From assembly GCA_036244855.1 (NCBI GenBank), contig BQKZ01000294.1:2411-66410 (forward strand): a DNA stretch of 64,000 bases, in the 5' to 3' direction. Origin of the DNA: Temnopleurus reevesii (taxonomy: Eukaryota > Echinodermata > Echinoidea > Temnopleuroida > Temnopleuridae). A program made the position numbers and the translations under genes. The notes under the pieces were generated by a model. It did no database searches and was not told the DNA's origin. It saw only the letters and a program-made list of their open reading frames with translations. Shown here piece after piece: positions 25,701-40,621 of the stretch. Every line of letters begins with the position of its first letter. The stretch's first letter is position 1.

Positions 25701-28700
25701 CTTTCCAAACAATGGGTCGCCTAAAACACCTTGAGTATTCTTAACACTCACATGCCCTCACATGTAATACTGTATAATATTCAGCTCACATGAATTCATA
25801 ATTAACAGTGTGATGTTTTTCCCGACTGCAAAATTACAGTTAAGAATTTATGAAACACCAAATGATTGAAGAATGCACATCATATCTATTTGATATAAAT
25901 TATATGATATCTTGTCAGTTCCTTGGTGAAAGGTCTTGTACAAGTGGCATGCCCACTATCAAAACTTCAAAAGTGAAGCAATTTAATTCCCTTGCTTAAG
26001 AATTTAAAGCGGCTTTTCGTTTCAAGTCTCATGTAGCCAATTCTATTCTCACAGAATGATTTTTTTCTGGTTTATGACCTAGAAAAACGGAATGACATTC
26101 GATAACAAATATCGGCCGTATATGAAGGTACATTTATTTTGCTTCACTGACTTCCATTAGAAAGAAAAACTAGACGGTGTAACTCTGTACAAGAAATTTT
26201 ACCATGCAACAAAGGTTCCTGAACCAAATGGTAATGCATTCCTCCAAAATGTGAATATTCCATGGTGAAATTTATAATGGCTATAATAACTAATTGTTAA
26301 AAAAGCAATAATGCTGCCAACATGGAGACATACTGATACAAAATAGAACAAATTTCAAATAAAAAATACAATCGCTTCATCATCACCGATTGTGGTTTCC
26401 TCTTGCTGCTTATTTCACATCAAATAAGCATTCTCTATAGTTTCAGGGATTTTAAAAGAATGAGTGCATGATTAAATTTGGTCCAAAATATAAAATACCA
26501 AGATGAAAGAATTCCAATGAAATATGTCTACATGAATGAGACTGTTTAATGTCATGGTCATCAAAGTTAAATCTTAATTGTCCAACAAACCTTGATACTG
26601 CAAGCGATGAAGATGCAAACATAAACAAAATATGAACCAATCCTGTGACAAAGTTTAAGTCTTCATATCAAGTAGGATTGCATAAGGGGCATCTGTCATT
26701 TCTCCAAGAGTTGTGTTAATGGCTTGATTATCCAATAGATGAAACTCACTTCTCAAAGCAGAAGGAGAGGGAAGGTTGTGTAATAAAGATGTTAGTTCCA
26801 AATAAGTGATTACCTCCATCTCAATACCAATGGGTGATGAACAAACCAAAATTATAAGATGAAAGAATAATGTGATGACAATGCGGATGTCAATGCATGT
26901 GAGTAGTAGAAGTAGTAAATGGTAGTAGTAATAGTAGAAGTGGCAGCGGTAGTTGACGTAGCAGTGATAGTGTGGTTAAGGTAAGTAGTTTGTGTTGTCT
27001 TACTTGCTGGGGCTGTCCTTGGCCGCCACCGTGCCGACGACGCCAGCCACGGCTCCCGGGGCGGGGGAATCCCCTACTCTACTCTGGTGTTGGGTGGGGC
27101 CAGTGAAGTTGAGTACCTCTCCTGGTATCCAGCCTTCCATGGCAGGTGATTGCTTGTCTGCAGCTCGGTAGACCAGGAACATGTTATGCTGATTAGCCGC
27201 TAGGATCTGGACCACCTCACCCTTGGAAACGGAGATCTCATCCTCCTTCTCTGCGCTGTAGTCCTCTACGATGGGAGCCATGCAGTGATCCGTCTGCTCG
27301 TGGGCAGATTGAATTGTAAGAGAAAGTAAAGAGACAAAAATTAAATGTCAGCAGAACAAATAAAGCACATTCACAAGGTTGTACATACAGCCATTTGTCT
27401 ATATCTATCATCAATTAATACATAGTGGTCTATGGTCTATGGCCACTGAAAGCCATCTGATGGTAGCAAATGATTAAAGTGCATACTTGCCTCACATTGG
27501 TATTTGGAGGTATTTCCAGAAATATAACCCTTGTATAAAAATTCATATCTGATAGTGTTTCCTAACTGAAAAAAAGTGTACGTGAATGAATAATTGAAAT
27601 TCTCACTATTACCACTCCAGCAGAGTCCAAATGGTAACAGTGGTTAATATATCCGTACATCAAAACCCTAAATTCCCTAGCAAACAATTATTAAAATGAA
27701 CAACTAATGTACTGCAGAGGTACAATATTCTATTAAACTGGATTATTCAAATTGATGATATGAACAATGACAAATAGATATCACTCAGTAAAATCCAACA
27801 GCAAGCATGGAAATAGAACAATTTGTTCTTTATGATGACAAAAATGGAAATATGCACAGAATAGCTTTATAAATCCATGTGAGAAAAAAAACCTACACAA
27901 TATACCATTACACCACATATTGATATGATATCATGTTTCATAAAATTTCTTATCAGTAATGCTAAAAATCTGAAAGAAATTTGCTTTCAGTTATTCAAAT
28001 GCACAAGAACTTCAGAGGCTCATTCAGTAATATCCACAACTATAAGAACTAGGAGGGTCATCCTTTTTTTTTCAAACAAAATACTGAATGGCTAAGAATG
28101 TAGAATCACTGACAAGACATTTTGAAGAAACACGGCTTTTGTTATCAACTCACGAATGTTCCATCATCGGGTTCGGAACTGGAAACTGAAGTATAACTGG
28201 ATCGATTGAAGGGTGATCCGGATTGATCCCTGTTAGCAGTCCCATGGGGAATTTGTGCGCTTGCAGGAGACGAGGAATATCCTCCTTTCTTCTGATTGGA
28301 CGGTGAATCTGTACTGTCCTTTCCATTCACATCAGTATCTTTCTGTAGCGATCCTGTTGACGCTCTCTTGGAGCGTACAGAGACGCCACTGTCCTTTGAT
28401 GGGCTGGAGGAGCTGATAACATGAAGAGGGCTTCCTTTGGCTTTGCCATCGATGGGAACACCGCTACCGTTGCCGGTTGACACCGACCCTGGTGACGTCT
28501 TATCATTGCTGATCACACCAGTTCCAATATTTGCACTTTGCGTCCGCATTAGCGGGCTCTTATTAGCTGCATTAGTCTTCGGGCTTTCCGTCGAAGCGTT
28601 CTCTGTGGTGGCATTGTTAGTGTTGACTAAATCTAAATGGCTCGACACCGGAACTGACTTGTTGTTTGCCTTGTCCAGAGTCTCTTTCTGAGCGCTTGCT

Positions 28701-31700
28701 ATCTCTTTGTGCTCCTTGCCTTTCTGCAAGCTTTCCTTGCTTCCCATTGGACTGGTGTCCCGTGACTTGCTTGGACGAAATGAATGAAACAATCCATCAA
28801 AAAATTTCCTACGGATCGACGGCGACCCCGCTTGATCTTTCTTTTCATCCTTTCCCTTCTCCGCTTTCTCGTCGTGCGTGGGTGTGGCAGACTTGGCCTC
28901 CTCACCCTTCTTCCCCTTAGCATTGTTCTTGTTTTCTCTGAGTTCATTGAGAGAGATGGCCGCAGGTGCGGTCTGGTTCTTGCGGCTCTTGAGGCTGCTG
29001 AAGAGATTGTGCTGCTTCTGTAGCTGCGTTGGAGGTTCACTGCTCTGGGATACAGCCTTACGCAGCTTGGTTGATTTGTCCGCACTTGGCGAGGTAGGGG
29101 ACGGTGCTGGCGATGGACCGGGAGACTTGCCCTCTGGTGCGCCAAAGGGATCCAAACCTAGACTGGCTCCTCCCTCCAGTCCCTTCTGATAAGCAATAGG
29201 TGATTGCAGAGCTGATGGGACGATAATAAACATATCTTCAATCTTAATCACGTTTATTAATAATTATATAAAAAACATGAATTAAAAAAATACTATTGTC
29301 ACATTCTATCTTGAGGCATAGTGAAATAATGAATGAAATATGCTCTTTTTCTTAATGCTAAAAAATTTTGGATTTCATAATTCAACCTATTGCTTTTGAA
29401 AATGGACAGATATATAATTCTCCCTATCGCATATAGCCGATATCGATATCACGCACTTTGGCTTTTGGCACGCTCACTTCCGGGATCCATCTTGATTTCA
29501 CTGTATACTATCTACGAAATTTCAATCCATGTGTATTTAGCATAATTTCTTCGTTTTGCGTCAGAAGCCCAGCATGGGGCCGCTTTGCAAAAGAAACCCA
29601 TATAACAAATAAATGCAGATATGAATGAAAAATATTTAAAATGATGCTTTTATTCACAAAAATTGATGAAAAAATATGACACTACAAGCCGCTGATGAAG
29701 TTTACTGTAAAAAGCCTATAGACTTTTGAAAACGCGTGAATGTTACCGGAAGTACCTGTGCCAAGAATCTGGGCCAAAATAACTAGTGCGCTGCAGGCGT
29801 TCAGATTCGGAGAGCTATATGCGATAGGGAGAATTAATCTAGTAAAGTTTATATTATTGAATGTCATTGATTAGATGGCATTTGATTAATGTAAAGCTTG
29901 TCATTTAACAAAAATAATTGGTCTTCAAAGGGACCCTCAAACATGTAATTTATTAAAATAAAAATCTTCTGAAAATCTTCAGACAAAAATCACTAGGCTA
30001 AACCCTATGATGTAGTACTAGTAAAGGACTCCACCCACCTTTGAGTAGATTCTGTTGTTGATTGACAACCTGGCTGATTTCTTTGGCCCAGTTGAGTTTG
30101 CTCTCTGGGGTTGTAGCCTGGCAGTTGAGAACCAGACCATCCTTAGCCTTCGCTCGCAAGGTGAACTTGATTGGGTCATCTTCATCGTCCAGGACGAGCT
30201 GGTTCACCTGGGGGAGGGAAGGGGAGAGGAGAGATGGACAGGGAGACAGAGGGAGGTAGAAAGAGGGAGGAAAAGGATGAAAGAGATGCAAGTAACAAAA
30301 CACAACAACAAATGAATGAAAAATTAATGGGAATAGGGAAAGAAAGACAGACCACAGAGTCATAGTGGGAGAGTGTAAAGGAAAAATATTCAGAAAAAAT
30401 AAGAAGGAGGAAAATAAATGGGAGAAGGCAAAGAAAGGTAGGAGAAAAATAATACATGAGAAGAGAGAGAGAGAGAGGGGGAGAGTAGGGAGACGAGAAT
30501 TACCTATGTAGACACATATGTAAATGTAAATCAGTCTCAAAACATATTTTTAATTGCATATTGTTCTGCAAATTAGAAATACAAATAAGGCCTACAGTCC
30601 TAATAGCGTAAATGTATATCATGCAAAGACATCATGAAAATAATAATTGCAAACATAATTATTGTGGACTAGCGAGTATGGCACTGTCCTAGTAACCCAA
30701 AGGTCGCAGGTTCAAATCCTGCTCAGATGCTGTGATTTGTTCACAGTATCAGATTACCTTATGGCATAGCAGAAGCAAAATAATCCAAAATTACAAGTCA
30801 CTGCGAGATAAATGAATAAGATTTCTTTGTATCATCATTCTCAACATACCTTGATACTGTACTTGAAGATATACCCAGGACAACTGAATCCCTTCTTCTT
30901 CTCCAGCTGATCTGCAAAGATGATGATCTGTTCAAACATGAAGACCCGCCTCTCCTTGTACTTCTGCGTCCCTTCATCTGCCACGGCCACCATCAGGGTG
31001 TCTTGCATCAGAAGCTCTCCCTGGGCGTTGATCTTTCCCTGAATAGAGCCATGCCATTCATAAGTTTAGAAGTTAGAATTGTAACAGTGGTGTTAAATTC
31101 TACGGATTTATGATTAAAGATTATCAGGAAAAGGAGTAAACGGGTAAGCACAGGTATCATTAAAAGTCTATCCAAATGCTCCTTTTTGGAAGGGGAGGGG
31201 ATATTTCCTGATTGAAAAATATACTTCAGGAATTAATCTACCTTAGATAAATAAAGATGTCACCAATATATTGATCGAGATGAGCAAAATTATATTTGTC
31301 TTGATATGGGTAATACTAAAAATATGTCAACCTGTTTGTACATCAGAGTATACTTTTATTGTACTTAAGTACCCCCAATGTATCATTTGAGCCATTAAAC
31401 CTGGTTAACAAACACGATATGAATGATAAAACCTTATTGCAGCAAAATTCAATGTATATGGGGTCGGATATAAATAATCTACAGAATCCCCCTAATTGAC
31501 ATTATATCCTTGTAAATGTTTATCTATACATTTGTGTCTATCTTGCTACAATGCTTTTGGAAGTATTGCTAGAATGTTGCAATCTATTGCAAATCAGTCG
31601 CAAATTTAAACACGTGTTTTCATTCATGTATGCGTTTCTCCCGTAACAAAAAGCACATGAAACAAGAAATTTGATTGGCATTTGATGATAAACAGCAACT

Positions 31701-34700
31701 CACATTTGATTGTAAGCTTCTAGCAACACCCCATTTTCTCTAGATTTATCCAAGATTAGAATCACAGTACACTGCTTTACTTACATCCCATCCTTGTAGT
31801 CTACTAATAGCCATCATGTCGTTGGCTTTTTTAGGGACAACTTTCATGATGTTAACAGCTTGCTCCAGCTCTGCTGTATCCATGCCCGCTCGTTGAGACT
31901 GCTTCAAAATGTCCTGAGGTTAGAAAGAGTGAGGGGGGAGGAAATGGGGAGAATTGGTTTAAATAAATTAACAAGAGCTACCCTCTAGTTACATCTTTAT
32001 CTACATTTATTTACTGTTCTTTCTACTGGCTTTCTTAGGGACCACCTTCATGATGTTAACAGCTTGATCCAGCTCTGCCGTGTACATGCCTGCTCGTTGA
32101 GACTGCTTTAGTATGTCCTGTGGTAAGAGAGGGTGGGGGGCGGATAGGAGTAAATTGGTTTAAAGAAATTAACAAAAACAATTTAGTTTACATCTACACA
32201 CCTATCTGTTCCCACTCCTTTGTTGTTACAAGGAATACAAAATCATACCACTACTGAGAGTTCTTGGACTGGAAGATGACTTATAGCACTGATTGGGACT
32301 TTGAAAGTTATGAGATAATATTTTGAGTCCTTTCAAGTAATTGAGGGCCATAAGCACACAGCTGAGGCAGGACCGGCGCTATACAAGAGGCTATCATCAT
32401 CATCATGATTATCATCATCATCATCATCATCATCATCACTGCAAGTTGAAATCTAACCTCAATCCTAACTCTAATTCTCAAATAATTCTGAAGAATAAAC
32501 ATAAAAAATACACCTGCAAGAAACCAAGACTGAGGTAACCATCACTGTAGCAACTGCTTTCACATGTAACAATAGGGGTTGTAAATTCCGGTAACACGCA
32601 ACGTTTGATTTTAATGCATAATGGCACAAAATAAATATTACATACTTCTTCACTTTCAGTATCAATTATCATTATGACCTGTTGTCAACACGGACATTGG
32701 AAAATTATGACTAATTCACCAATTGACTACTGAATAATGTTATCCCTATAGACTTTGGCAAAGATTACCCGGTTCCCATAGTCAATGGAGGAAATCATTA
32801 GTTTGTATCACTCTTACCTTTAGTAATAGTTGGTATTTCATGATCCTCTGGACTGGCTTTATAAGAAGATCAGGTAGAGCCAATTTATGACCAAGCTTTA
32901 CTCTCATCTCCTGTTCAAGAGAACAAAAGGGAAAAAAATATGTTAAGAAATTGAAAAAGAAATCAGCTGTAAGTTATCTCAATATAGCATCCACTATATA
33001 GAAACATGTCACATCAAACACTACAACATAGAAAGAGTCAAAAAGAAAAGAGGAATTATTGACATACACTATATGAGTAATTTCAAGAGAAAATGTCCAT
33101 AATGCAAAAAACTATTCAATGAAATTTCTTGAATGTAATAAATACTATCTGATATAGACAAGTAAAACAACAAAGTCTATCATTGGAAACTTCTTAACAT
33201 ATGCATCACTGATGGCTTACAGACGTGACTCTTTTGTGGAATCGCCCACATAAAGATCTTATCAATTAAAATTTATCATGATTTTCACACTTATTCCATT
33301 ACATTACTGCCAACATCACATCTATAAAAATCCTATTAGTTCATCCCCAAAATTAATTGACATCGCTGTATACACAACAGATTGATGTGAGAGTGATTGT
33401 TTAAAGAGTTAAATTAATCTGAAAACTTAACAAACAAATCAAACTATAACTTACCTCAAAGAATGTTTCAAACTCGTTGACGATGTATTCTGATTTAGGT
33501 TTGTTCTGACAGTAAACGACATACATTCTTAGTCTCCGCTCCTGCAATTGACAAAGTACATTGTATAACAGAATGGGTTGAATGCAATTTGAGTTTGCTT
33601 CTTTATTCTTTACACTTGGAAGGAAGTAAACACATGGTTCAAAATTGCGGGCATTCATAGCAACAGGGAGTTTCCTTAGCACATTGTTTTCTCATCATAC
33701 CAAAATTGACATTAATGAGATAATCTATTTCTAGAAATAATACAATGAATAATTAAAAAAAAAGAAAAAGAAAAAAAAGTTGAGATTAAAAAACAAATTG
33801 CTCATCAACTGAATGTGATAGGACTCAACACCTTCGCACGGAGGTGACCACAGCAGTAGCCAAAGACCATTCCTCATGTCAGAAAACAAAAATCAAACCT
33901 CAGCCATCATTGCATAAGAACAATACATTTTATGATATGGTCTTTAATATGCATGGGTCTGTCTCGTATTATACTACAAAAGATGACAGTGACATCATAT
34001 CTAATCATTCTATACGCTACTAAATCCGCCAAGAAACCGAAAATAAATTTGTGATACATGTAAGTAAAAATTATTACTATCCATGTACTTACATAGCGTT
34101 TGAAGAGTGGCCCAAGCTTCTCTGGCTCTTCTTTCACTTTGGCGATCTCTTTGGAGAACGTACTGAGGGAAAAAAATTGAATTTATATTTTCATTAAAAA
34201 GTTGGATATCCATGTTTAAGATGATGTGAAAATACAGAGACAAAAAAAAAAGGTTTATATAATATATTCTTTTTAGTATCCAATTGAATATGAAGACACT
34301 TAATTCTGCTAATATTGTAGAATTTTAGTACTAAAGGTGATGCTGCAATTCCCTTCCAATTTAATACAACGCCATTCAAAGATTTAAACTTCTAACTAGA
34401 GAATGACAGTGTGTTGTAAATGTGTTCCAAGTTGTAAAAACTTGCTTGACGTTGCTGTATTTTTAAACAAGTTTTTATGCATGTTGCCAACAGCTAATTC
34501 AGGCTAAAAACTAAGAATTTGGATTTTGCCTGTGACTTCAGTCAATTAACATCTGACATGAAGGGCATAATTTACATATGGCCATGTAAGATTGCTGTTC
34601 TACAATGATTTGAGTTCAAATATACTCACTCTCTATGCCATTCATAGATTTGATGAATGTTGCCGAAGACAATCTTCACTTTTCCAGCCTCCATATCAGA

Positions 34701-37700
34701 TGGTAGATCTGTCTCCTCTTTCTTCATCTCTTCCCTGTAACCCTACAACAATGAATGGGGAAAAGAGAATACATTCCGATGAAACAAAGGATAAAATGAT
34801 AATTTATCACAATATTTGGGGCTATGTTTCAAAAGTTACACTGCAGGTCTTCCCTTCCTTTTTTGTCCATTATATACACAGGTCCCCCCAAAATAATACT
34901 TGCCTAAAAATTTGGGTAAAAAGTAAACTAATTGGGCCAAAAAGTTGGCCACGACATTGCAGAGTCTCTCCATTTGTAGATCAGGTTTTCTTTACTGCAC
35001 TGATCCAAGAGATTCTGGCACTGAATGAAGTGTTACATAGTCACAGTCTACTTTGTCATTATCAGTGTATCCTCACTTCAAAAAAGTTATACAGTCAAAC
35101 CTGTCTATAGTGGCCACCCCAAGGGAAACAGAAAAAGTGGCCACTGTAGACAGGTGGCCTCTATAGACAGGTTCTATAACATGTATTTTCACCTGAAGAG
35201 AATCAATTTAAGTGGCCACTATAGACAGGTGGTCACTATAGACAATGGCCACTATAGACAGGTTTGACTGTATTTGTAGCAACCCATTCTGTGAGAAGTA
35301 AGTTGATGGTTTTCTAAGTTACCCTAGTTCTTTACTGATAGCTACAGCCAGTAACCATACTCTGAAATCTAAAGGTGTATACTTACATCTACTACTTTCG
35401 CCAGATCTGCTACATAATCTGCTTCTGTAACTACCATTTCTTGTAAAACATATCTGTATCACAAAGAAGAAAAAAAAGCATTTAGAAGCTTCTTCAGTAG
35501 TTAAAGAATCGTGCAAACGTGCAAGCATGTCAACTTTGCGTTTCTCACTCATACCTAGAGTCTAAAGTATAATTGCATGGATTTGCCCAGAGTGAAAAAG
35601 AAGTTGATTAAACCTTCAATATTCCTCATTCACTATGTATGTGCAATTCATCAAAACTGCATTCAGGACAGAGTAACAACCAAAAATTAAAATTTACTGT
35701 AAACAACTGAAATTACTAAAAGAACTCTTTCCCAACAACCAGCCAACACAATTGTCACAACATTGACAGCTAAACCAACTACATGAAGGTCCAAAAATGG
35801 ATTGAACCAAAAGGTTACCTACAGAAATAACTCTTTGGTTTCAGGCCAATGCTGCCAGCTGTCCTCAATACGACCTTCATACATTGTGGGCATCGGGGAC
35901 TTTGATAGCGCGGTGTAATTTGAGGAATTATTACATTTGATCTGAATCTTTCTGCCTTATCATTTCATGTGTCAAACAAAGGCCAGTTTTTTCCTTTCTG
36001 AAAATGTTTTGTTCTTGAGATTGCTAAAAAACACATGGGGCCTGCAGCAAAAGATGCAATTAAACTAATGATAGCTACATGTATTGATCATAAATCTATG
36101 GTAAAATGTATAACATTGAGATAAGATTGATTTTAAATCAGTAATATCTTTCTAATGTTACAGGCCCCTGAAGTTTTACAGGTGAAAAATTTTTCCTTGA
36201 TTCCAACAACTTTGTATAACAGTTGAACACACAGTTCTACAGAAGTCCGTTAACTTTAAATGTTTAAGGAATAACCATTAGTGGGATAAAAACAACAACT
36301 ACATTCAAGTTATTATCACTGCATAACACTGACTGATCCTGGCACAGGACTCGCTAATAAGACCAACTTACGATACTTCATAGACACTACTATTACACTA
36401 AAACTATTATAATTTCTTTTAACTGACTAATCCTGTCACTGGACCAGCTAGTAAGACCAACTTATGATAGTTTGTGGATGGCTTCATCTCTCTTCTTCTG
36501 AGCCAGATCCTCATCCGTCAGCTCTATCTCGGGCTCCGGCTGCGGCTCCGGTTGCATCTCCTTGGGTGCTCCTTCTCCTTCTAAACGGGCAATTATTAAC
36601 TACTTAGTACTAACTAATTCCTTCAAGGTAACTACTTGTGAGACCAACTTACGATAGTTTGTGGAGGGCTTCATCTCTCTTCTTCTGAGCCAGCTCCTCA
36701 TCCGTCAGCTCTATCTCAGGTTCGGGCTCCGGCTCGGGCTCCGGTTCAGGCTCCGGTTGAACCTCCTCGGGTGCTCCTTCTCCTTCTAATCGGGCAAGAG
36801 AAAGAGATAGAGACATAGATGATAAGTGTACTAATGTAGTATAAATATTTACAGCTACAAATGTTTAGAAGGGTACATGTACCTAAGCTACAGTGACTTA
36901 CATGGAGACTCTAATGGCATAAGATCATATTAAAATCAAACAAAGACAATAATAGAACAATTCAGATACAAGAATGTTTCACTCTCCTTTAGAATATATA
37001 TGTACCTAGAGTGTCCCTTGTCAGATAAGTATGCATTATAGATTCTTCACATCCCATCAAATAAAGATGTGGAAGACATACAGTAAAAAACATTCTCATA
37101 TTCTTTTATCTTCCCTCTTATTTGGACTTAAAAAGTTTGGACTTTAAACGTTGTTAATTTTGTATTCAGTTAAATGATTCAGTTAAATGATTGCATAAAC
37201 TAAACCTTGTTTAGTATCATTATATTTCTGAGTATCTCTTCATAACATCAAGACAAAATACAATAGCCCAGTTGCAAGAAATGCTCTCACCTATCCTCCT
37301 CTTGCTAAGACCTAGTCATTTTTTATTGCACTCTTAATGTAGAATTATTGATGTTTAATTGATTTGTTTTTCTATCTGGGAAAGCCAAGAAGCTGACACT
37401 AATAGCGAGCAGGACACATCTAAGACTTTTCTTAGAATCAGCCCACGAATCTTTGTCCTTCCTTTGTTTTTTTTTTTTTTTTTTACTAATATTATATAGC
37501 AAATGTCTCAATATTTATAACAAGTCGGAAATGCTATTTCATGTCCTTCATTTATTTGTCTTACCTGGATTCTCAGATTTCTCCATCTCATTCTCATCCT
37601 CCTCTTTAATTGTAGCAGGTGCACCTGTTGTCATGGTAACTCCGTCCTCGTCTGTTTTACTAATACCGACTTCTTCACCACCTTTCTCAGTTTCTTTTTC

Positions 37701-40590
37701 ACTTTCCTGGAATGATGGGAAGGAAATGAGGCAAATAAGAAACTGTTCACATAGACCTGCATTATTAAACTACTTTTATGGAAGGCAGTTTAATAGAAAC
37801 AAGTTTAACAGAGATGTGAACAGTCAATACAGTCACAAAAGTGGCTTTAGATGGACTATCAAAATAGTTTTGAAATCCACCTTGCAAGTTAAAATTTTCT
37901 GGCCAGTAACCAATTGAGCAGGTGATGAGAACACTTGGGACTTTGTGAACGAGGCTAAAGTGGTGATTTTAAACCGCTTGTAAGAGGTATGCATGTACAC
38001 ATCTCTACAGCAGGGAAAAACATGGCCACCTGCATACCGCCACACAAGGTTATATCAAACTGCTTTCCATTATTGGTCAAACGCCTTAGATGTGAGTGGT
38101 CAACACATGGCCTTCCAAACATTTTGGAATGTGAACGGGGTTTAAAGCCAATATCGAGTACTTGCAAAGAACTTCAATTTGGAAAAATGAATGATTAAAA
38201 TAATCTTATGTTACAAACAAAGCACAACGTGACTTGTGTAGACAAGGGAAAACTATTATGATAACCTCAAACCGGTTAAAAGCGAAATTATGTCATTCTC
38301 CACGTGCTCTGTCCACTGCAGCAAACACAGGAAGCAGCGCGTGGGACTGGTATAAAATCTGTCGGCCCGACATGGCCCAATTTTAACCCTTTATTTGCAC
38401 ATTTCTCTGCCATTATACATTTTCTTGCAAAACACTTTGGCACATATTATTTATTCATAGTTCTGAACATTCTTCTCACATTTTGTGCGATTCTGTGAAC
38501 ATTTATTCTATTTTTTTAACAAATACCAGAATATATCTTTAAGAAAATATAAAAACATATGAAGATATTGTTTTAACAATCAAAATAAAACATGACCGTA
38601 AAATCTATAAAAAAACAATTAAATGAAAACAGATGAAGAAATACAAAAACTGTGATGCATTAGCTGAATAATAACTTATAAATGAGCTTCTGCAGGCAAC
38701 TTCCCTGTCAGATTTTTTAATTGAAGGAAGGGTAGTAGTGAAGAGAACAAAAAGCAAGGAGGAGGAGGAGGAGGAGGAGGAGGAGGAGAGATAACAACGA
38801 GGAGGGAGAAGGAAGCACTGTATGTTTGAGTTCAGTTAACTGCTTACATAATTTCTTCTTCCCAAATAAATAATGTATCATCCTTCCAAATGTTCACCAA
38901 ACTTGCCCATAACCATATCTGAATATCGTCTCGATAAGGTTTGGTTTTAGCGACCCAAGCAACGTTTGAAATATGTTTGATGTATGTATTTTTTTTTCAA
39001 AGGGGCAATCAACTATCGCCCAAAAATCCATACGACACCATGGCCCGAATCTTTGGAACCCTTTACCTGAAAATTTTAAGTCTTCTCTCTCAATTTGTTC
39101 ATTTAAATCCAAGGTCAAAACCATGCTATTATCTGAATACGCACAGTGAACTATGCCAAATTTTACTTTCCTAAGTTAATGTCGTACAAACTCCGAATTC
39201 CTTTTCACTCTCATCTTTTTCACTCCCACCATCATCCTCATCTACATCCTTTTCATCTTAATCCTCATCTCCATCTCTTTAAGATTTTCAAAAATTATGA
39301 TATTAATTCTGCGCACCGAAAAATAATATTGATCAAATATATTAGTTTTTTCTCAGGGTTATCTTATTTCTTCAAGCAATTTGCTTACAAGATAATCCTT
39401 CTTCTATTATTTACATGTTATTCAGTGTACGTTGACAAATTGTCATCACAGTTTATAGTATTTTATTTAATTATCTATGTTCATTTTGCGACCCTTTGTC
39501 AAAATGATACTCTTGAATCATGTTTTTTGCTGTACTTTGAAATTATGTTGTATGCAGAAGAAAATAAACTAAAACTAAAAACTAAAACTAAACTAACTTA
39601 TCCTCTGTCCATTTCCAATCCCATTCTTCAATAAACCTGAGCAATGATTTCATAAGTCTGAAAGCCAGCCAAACCCTAATTTTTGACATAACCATAGCCA
39701 CAACATACTCAGACAATGTGTCTCTACCTCTAAGCTTGTGACTACATAGACATGGATCCAACATTCAAAGCATTTCATCACATGGTGTGTGTATATCAAC
39801 CTTCATTTGTCACAATGAGCAACAACTAAAAGGGAAGACATGATGACAAACACAGAAAGAAGCCTGTCACATGAATGCTTTACATGCTTTCATTATCCTC
39901 CATGTATGGAGGAAGAGAATAAAGAAGGGAGGGTTTGCCCACAAAGCAAAGCATCATTCCTCACAAACAGTAAGCCTAACTGCGTCATTTCACTACTCAG
40001 TGAATCCATGCAATACTCAGAGATGCCAACTGTTCCGGAATACCCATGAGGTGTATTTTCATACAAAATCAACGCTTTCATGACAAGTAAAAGGCTGAAA
40101 GTATGGTTATTGTCATGTTTCTCTAACTTTCGGTCGGGTGTGGTTTTATTCACATTTTAATCTTTACCTCAAGCATATTCCAGATCGTTGGCATCTCTGA
40201 ATATGTCCCATATGACACCCACATCTAATGTATTTACTTCATTCAAACACTTTCATTTTTAAATTATTACTGTCATCTCTTCATGAAATCATGAACATTG
40301 ATGAATGGCTAGACACAGAGATTCAGCATATCAACATACATGTATGCTTAGCGTTTGAAAGGCATGTACATGTAGGCCTATATCATTCAATTTGTGTGTA
40401 TATTTTCTAGAATATGATCACAAGCTGATTTTTCTGTTTAATATTTTGAAAATCTAAAAAAGTTAACAAATGATGCCATTGTTGAAAGTAGATATAATGA
40501 TATGTGATAGAATAAACATTTGATTAGAAAATTCCATGATTCTGCCATATTGGAAAGGAGCTCCCTGGGTTGGGAACCCCCTCTTTCCCC

Positions 40591-40621
<31 letters not shown>

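Larger units (their letters stand above)
15010..27003 (-). other. Intron 18 (12 kb)
   Basis: Joins exon 18 to exon 19 (phase 2). It contains MITEs at 16230-16395, 17367-17614, 21292-21424 and 21837-21955, a poly-A of about 34 bases at 22691-22724, the CaaX ORF at 23910-24593 and a degenerate repeat at 25335-25625. I see nothing else of note. Confidence 0.8.

Noticed and set aside
28437..29189. Several plus-strand ORFs opposite exon 17
   Set aside because: Shadows of a long GC-rich coding exon on the minus strand; no recognisable protein.
30208..30540. Upstream extension of the PH exon 16 frame
   Set aside because: The extension is a pyrimidine tract and hydrophobic low-complexity translation before a clear cccccag acceptor.
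30664..30735. tRNA gene
   Set aside because: Good T-stem and box-like motifs, but the anticodon and acceptor stems do not pair; more likely a SINE head.
34592..35110. 172-codon plus-strand ORF
   Set aside because: Antisense to exon 10 and then into a MITE; no domain.
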